DNA of 8,632 nt from CAZXYF01 sp964644705 (GTDB lineage: Bacteria > Planctomycetota > Brocadiia > SM23-32): NCBI GenBank assembly GCA_964644705.1, contig CAZXYF010000129.1:1-8632 (forward strand). The letters run 5' to 3'. The notes under the pieces are model-generated. The model had not been told where the DNA came from. It saw nothing but the letters and a program-made list of their open reading frames with translations, and ran no database searches. A program made the position numbers and the translations under genes. Each line of letters begins with the position of its first letter. Positions within the stretch are counted from its first letter, which is position 1. Below are positions 7,007 through 8,632 of this stretch, piece by piece.

Positions 7007-7066
7007 ATGAACAACTGTCGCAGGGTCAAAAACACCATCAGCCATATTCAAGACAGTAAGTTATGA
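7007..7066 (+). CDS. Short leader ORF (19 aa) overlapping the folK start
   Basis: ATG at 7007 is preceded four bases earlier by AGGTGG, within AGGTGGTGAT (6997-7006), which differs at one of ten positions from the ideal AGGAGGTGAT. The frame encodes MNNCRRVKNTISHIQDSKL and stops with a TGA that shares ATGA with the folK start at 7063. folK itself has only a weak AGTAAG before its ATG, so ribosomes arriving through this small ORF may reinitiate on folK. The peptide has no run of a single amino acid and resembles no family I know, so classical attenuation is unlikely. It may be a true leader or a chance product of element insertion upstream. Confidence 0.45.
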   Translation: MNNCRRVKNTISHIQDSKL

Positions 7067-7533
7067 GCAGACAACACAGGGCCTATATCGGACTGGGTTC
7101 CAACCTGGGCGAACGGAACGACATTTTGAACGGTGCCGTGGAGTCACTGAATGATCGCCCACTCATTGAGGTGACACGGGTCTCCTCTTTCATTGAGACC
7201 GATCCGGTCGGCGGCCCCCCGCAACCCCCTTATCTTAACGGAGCAGCCGAAATGAATACTGTCCTGTCCCCCATAAAACTTTTATACGCTCTACACGATA
7301 TAGAGCAAGATTTCGGGCGCGAACGACTGGAACGATGGGGACCCCGGACACTCGACCTGGATCTGCTTCTCTACGAACAACAAATCATTGACACAAACGT
7401 TCTCACTGTACCTCATCCCCGCCTGCACACCCGGCGGTTCGTGCTGGAGCCACTGAACGAAATAGCGCCACATGCACTCCATCCCATCCTGAACAAAACG
7501 GTGGAATCCATGCTGGAAACACTGGAAACGTGA
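7063..7533 (+). CDS. folK: 2-amino-4-hydroxy-6-hydroxymethyldihydropteridine pyrophosphokinase
   Basis: Transfers pyrophosphate from ATP to 6-hydroxymethyl-7,8-dihydropterin, preparing it for condensation with p-aminobenzoate by FolP in folate synthesis. The 156 residues equal the usual single-domain HPPK length. Diagnostic motifs are YIGLGSNLG (8-16), ETDPVGGPPQPPYLN (45-59) and RWGPRTLDLDLLLY (91-104), in which D98 and D100 are the magnesium ligands, plus VPHPRLHTRRFVLEPL (116-131). The ATG fits the family start, but its own ribosome site is poor. Coupling to the overlapping upstream leader ORF is likely. No folP or folB is adjacent, which is unusual but not rare. It converges with the CoiA-like gene, with 42 bases between the two stops. 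Known HPPK motifs are all intact. Confidence 0.97.
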   Translation: MSRQHRAYIGLGSNLGERNDILNGAVESLNDRPLIEVTRVSSFIETDPVGGPPQPPYLNGAAEMNTVLSPIKLLYALHDIEQDFGRERLERWGPRTLDLDLLLYEQQIIDTNVLTVPHPRLHTRRFVLEPLNEIAPHALHPILNKTVESMLETLET

Positions 7534-7537
7534 CGTC

Positions 7538-7568
7538 GTTCGCAATCGGCCAGAACATTGTTACGAAC
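7538..7568. terminator. Weak hairpin between convergent folK and coiA-like genes
   Basis: GTTCG (7538-7542) pairs with CGAAC (7564-7568), and CAAT (7543-7546) pairs with ATTG (7557-7560), with a three-base TTA bulge and a ten-base loop. Its position between two convergent stop codons suits a shared bidirectional terminator. There is no T-tract on either side, so intrinsic termination would be poor. Confidence 0.25.
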
Positions 7569-7575
7569 CAGGGCG

Positions 7576-8508
7576 TCATCCCTCTTCATTCCTCCGGTCA
7601 CAATTCGGGCAGATTGGCCCAATCGGCTCCCCGCCCTGCCCCTCTGCCCGAGAGCCGTACTGACGCAAATACGAAGCACCGGTAAACGCACCGCACGAAG
7701 GGCACGTATTTGTAAGATAGCGTCTATGGCTGGTCAGACTGTATTTCGTCTGCAGAAGCGCCCCGTGCTGTTCCGCGATTTGCACCTGGTCGTCGCTGAA
7801 TTTCTCCGGACCAAATAGATGACCACCCGCCCGCACCACCGCTGCCGGCATAGTCAGTCCACAACGCCAGCAGGGAATTTCAATGACGTATAGATCCGCC
7901 TCCACCAGAACTTCGGCACATTCCGGGCACTGAGGCCGCAAACAGAGATCCACCAGATCCGGTCTCAACGGTTGCTCATGTTCCAGTGCCAGGAGGTCCC
8001 GGCCGTTGCTGATATGGAACTGAACCAGGGTGACACCGTGATTGTCACAGTATTCTCTAACATGATCCTCCGGCGCGTGAGTAACAATCACCTCGATAAA
8101 CGAAACGGGAACACCATCACAGTCAAACAGCGTCATGTCCGGTCGGCAACCGTAAAACGCGTGTTCCAGTTCCACGGACTCCGCCATTTTGAGCAGATTC
8201 CCCCCGTGCACATCGCCGCAATAACAGCACTGCCATTGCATTCGGAGTGGTCGTTCATGCCGTATATTCCTGGAGATTCGGTGGCGGAGCAGTTCTTTTC
8301 CCATAAAGTGCAACACACCTTCAGGATCACACATTCCTCCAGCATAATGCGCAAAGTGGTGGCGCTTAACCTCCCCCTTCCGGGCAACAACGGGCTCCTT
8401 GCAGACCGGACAGATGCAGCCACAATCGAGCCCGCGGTCCACGGCTGAAACGTGCACGAGCTCCCCGTCACGCTCGGCATACGGGATTTTAATTTCGCGT
8501 TTGCTCAT
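7576..8508 (-). CDS. CoiA-like (competence CoiA family) nuclease-fold protein with zinc ribbons
   Basis: From the ATG at 8508 the protein has 310 residues. A longer in-frame start at 8610 is rejected because it lies in the repeat and before the promoter. The N-terminal part has the CoiA hallmark: cysteines at 29, 31, 33 and 36 (CPVC), then RHHFAH at 49-54. Next comes GKELL (70-74), RPD at 122-124 and FIEVIVTH at 137-144, the order expected of the PD-(D/E)XK-like core of CoiA relatives. The usual Lys/Gln two residues after the Glu is isoleucine here (E139, I141). The C-terminal half has CxxC pairs at 194/197, 213/216, 269/272 and 300/303, probably two zinc ribbons. CoiA proteins are linked to processing of incoming DNA during competence. 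Here no com gene is adjacent, so the role is open. It is leaderless and cytoplasmic. GGGG four bases before the ATG, or AAGG twelve before, would be its ribosome site. Confidence 0.8.
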   Translation of the reverse strand: MSKREIKIPYAERDGELVHVSAVDRGLDCGCICPVCKEPVVARKGEVKRHHFAHYAGGMCDPEGVLHFMGKELLRHRISRNIRHERPLRMQWQCCYCGDVHGGNLLKMAESVELEHAFYGCRPDMTLFDCDGVPVSFIEVIVTHAPEDHVREYCDNHGVTLVQFHISNGRDLLALEHEQPLRPDLVDLCLRPQCPECAEVLVEADLYVIEIPCWRCGLTMPAAVVRAGGHLFGPEKFSDDQVQIAEQHGALLQTKYSLTSHRRYLTNTCPSCGAFTGASYLRQYGSRAEGQGGEPIGPICPNCDRRNEEG

Positions 8509-8525
8509 ATCCCCAGACGCCCTTC

Positions 8526-8537
8526 TGAACCGGTTCA
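8526..8537. promoter_or_regulatory. 12-bp perfect palindrome, candidate operator of the CoiA-like gene
   Basis: TGAACCGGTTCA is a perfect inverted repeat lying between the predicted transcription start (about 8544) and the ribosome site of the CoiA-like gene, roughly +7 to +18 of the transcript. That is a typical repressor position. It is not a standard LexA box, since the spacing inside GAAC-CG-GTTC is two bases rather than four. The regulator is unknown. Confidence 0.4.
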
Positions 8538-8550
8538 ATACCGCTAATAA

Positions 8551-8574
8551 ATTATAGGGTACAACGTTTCCCCA
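8551..8574 (-). promoter_or_regulatory. Promoter of the CoiA-like gene
   Basis: The minus strand reads a perfect TATAAT at 8556-8551, about 43 bases before the ATG. The -35 region is weak: the hexamer 17-18 bases upstream (around 8574-8579, TGAACT or CTGAAC) matches only about half of TTGACA. The repeat copy begins just upstream at 8582, so the element may contribute or displace upstream promoter sequence. Confidence 0.5.
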
Positions 8575-8581
8575 GTTCAGG

Positions 8582-8632
8582 CCTGTCCAAAACAGCGTTT
8601 CGAGAAGCATGAATCTTTGTCTTTATCATCGT
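8582..8632 (+). repeat. Dispersed direct repeat, copy 2 (runs off the window)
   Basis: Copy of 6712-6762 with 48 of 51 identical bases. It starts at the same CCTGTCCAAAA boundary and is still matching at the last base, so the rest of the element, if present, lies outside. Both copies point the same way and lie outside genes, one after thiD and one upstream of the CoiA-like promoter. Sequence left of the boundary is unrelated between the two sites, which marks this point as a real element end. Confidence 0.85.

Noticed and set aside
6673..7062. tRNA, small RNA or CRISPR array in the gene-poor stretch
   Set aside because: No cloverleaf, CCA end or regularly spaced repeats are present. The structure there is explained by the inverted and dispersed repeats and the folK leader.
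8508..8610. N-terminal extension of the CoiA-like protein to an ATG at 8610
   Set aside because: The extra 34 residues are translated from the dispersed repeat and the promoter (TATAAT at 8556-8551). The CoiA-like sequence begins only at the 8508 ATG.

Overview
The window is ordinary bacterial chromosome of roughly 55% GC. It holds six well-supported genes and one 390-base gene-poor stretch. Five genes are standard metabolic or translation functions: valS, cimA, lysC, thiD and folK. The sixth encodes a CoiA-like protein with several zinc-ribbon cysteine pairs. The proteins are rather acidic, ValS especially, which would suit a marine or saline bacterium. The gene set and the repeat-bearing intergenic DNA recall the Verrucomicrobiota/Kiritimatiellota group, but this is a weak guess from style and not a demonstrated placement.

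Layout. Bases 1-38 (minus) may be the first 12 codons of another gene following valS. Bases 85-5698 are a minus-strand run read in the order lysC, cimA, valS, with gaps of 64 and 33 bases, so probably one operon. LysC commits aspartate to lysine, threonine and methionine. CimA starts threonine-independent isoleucine synthesis from pyruvate and acetyl-CoA. ValS charges valine, a branched-chain product made by the same downstream enzymes as isoleucine. lysC also carries an internal Shine-Dalgarno and GTG that fit the known alpha/beta (nested subunit) design of some aspartokinases.

thiD (thiamine pyrimidine kinase) is divergent from lysC across 161 bases. In that gap I see candidate promoters for both directions whose -10 hexamers overlap. 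No thiamine or lysine riboswitch is visible.

Bases 6673-7062, between thiD and folK, hold a repeat element. It has 10-bp terminal inverted repeats about 245 bp apart and an internal long imperfect hairpin. Its left 51 bases recur at the very end of the window (8582-8632, 48/51 identical, same orientation). The same stretch ends in a 19-codon leader ORF that overlaps the folK start codon as ATGA.

folK (folate biosynthesis) and the CoiA-like gene converge on each other with only 42 bases between. The CoiA-like gene has a perfect TATAAT -10 and a 12-bp perfect palindrome just after the predicted transcription start. The two repeat copies bracket the folK/coiA-like pair, so this 1.9-kb segment is the most unusual part of the window.
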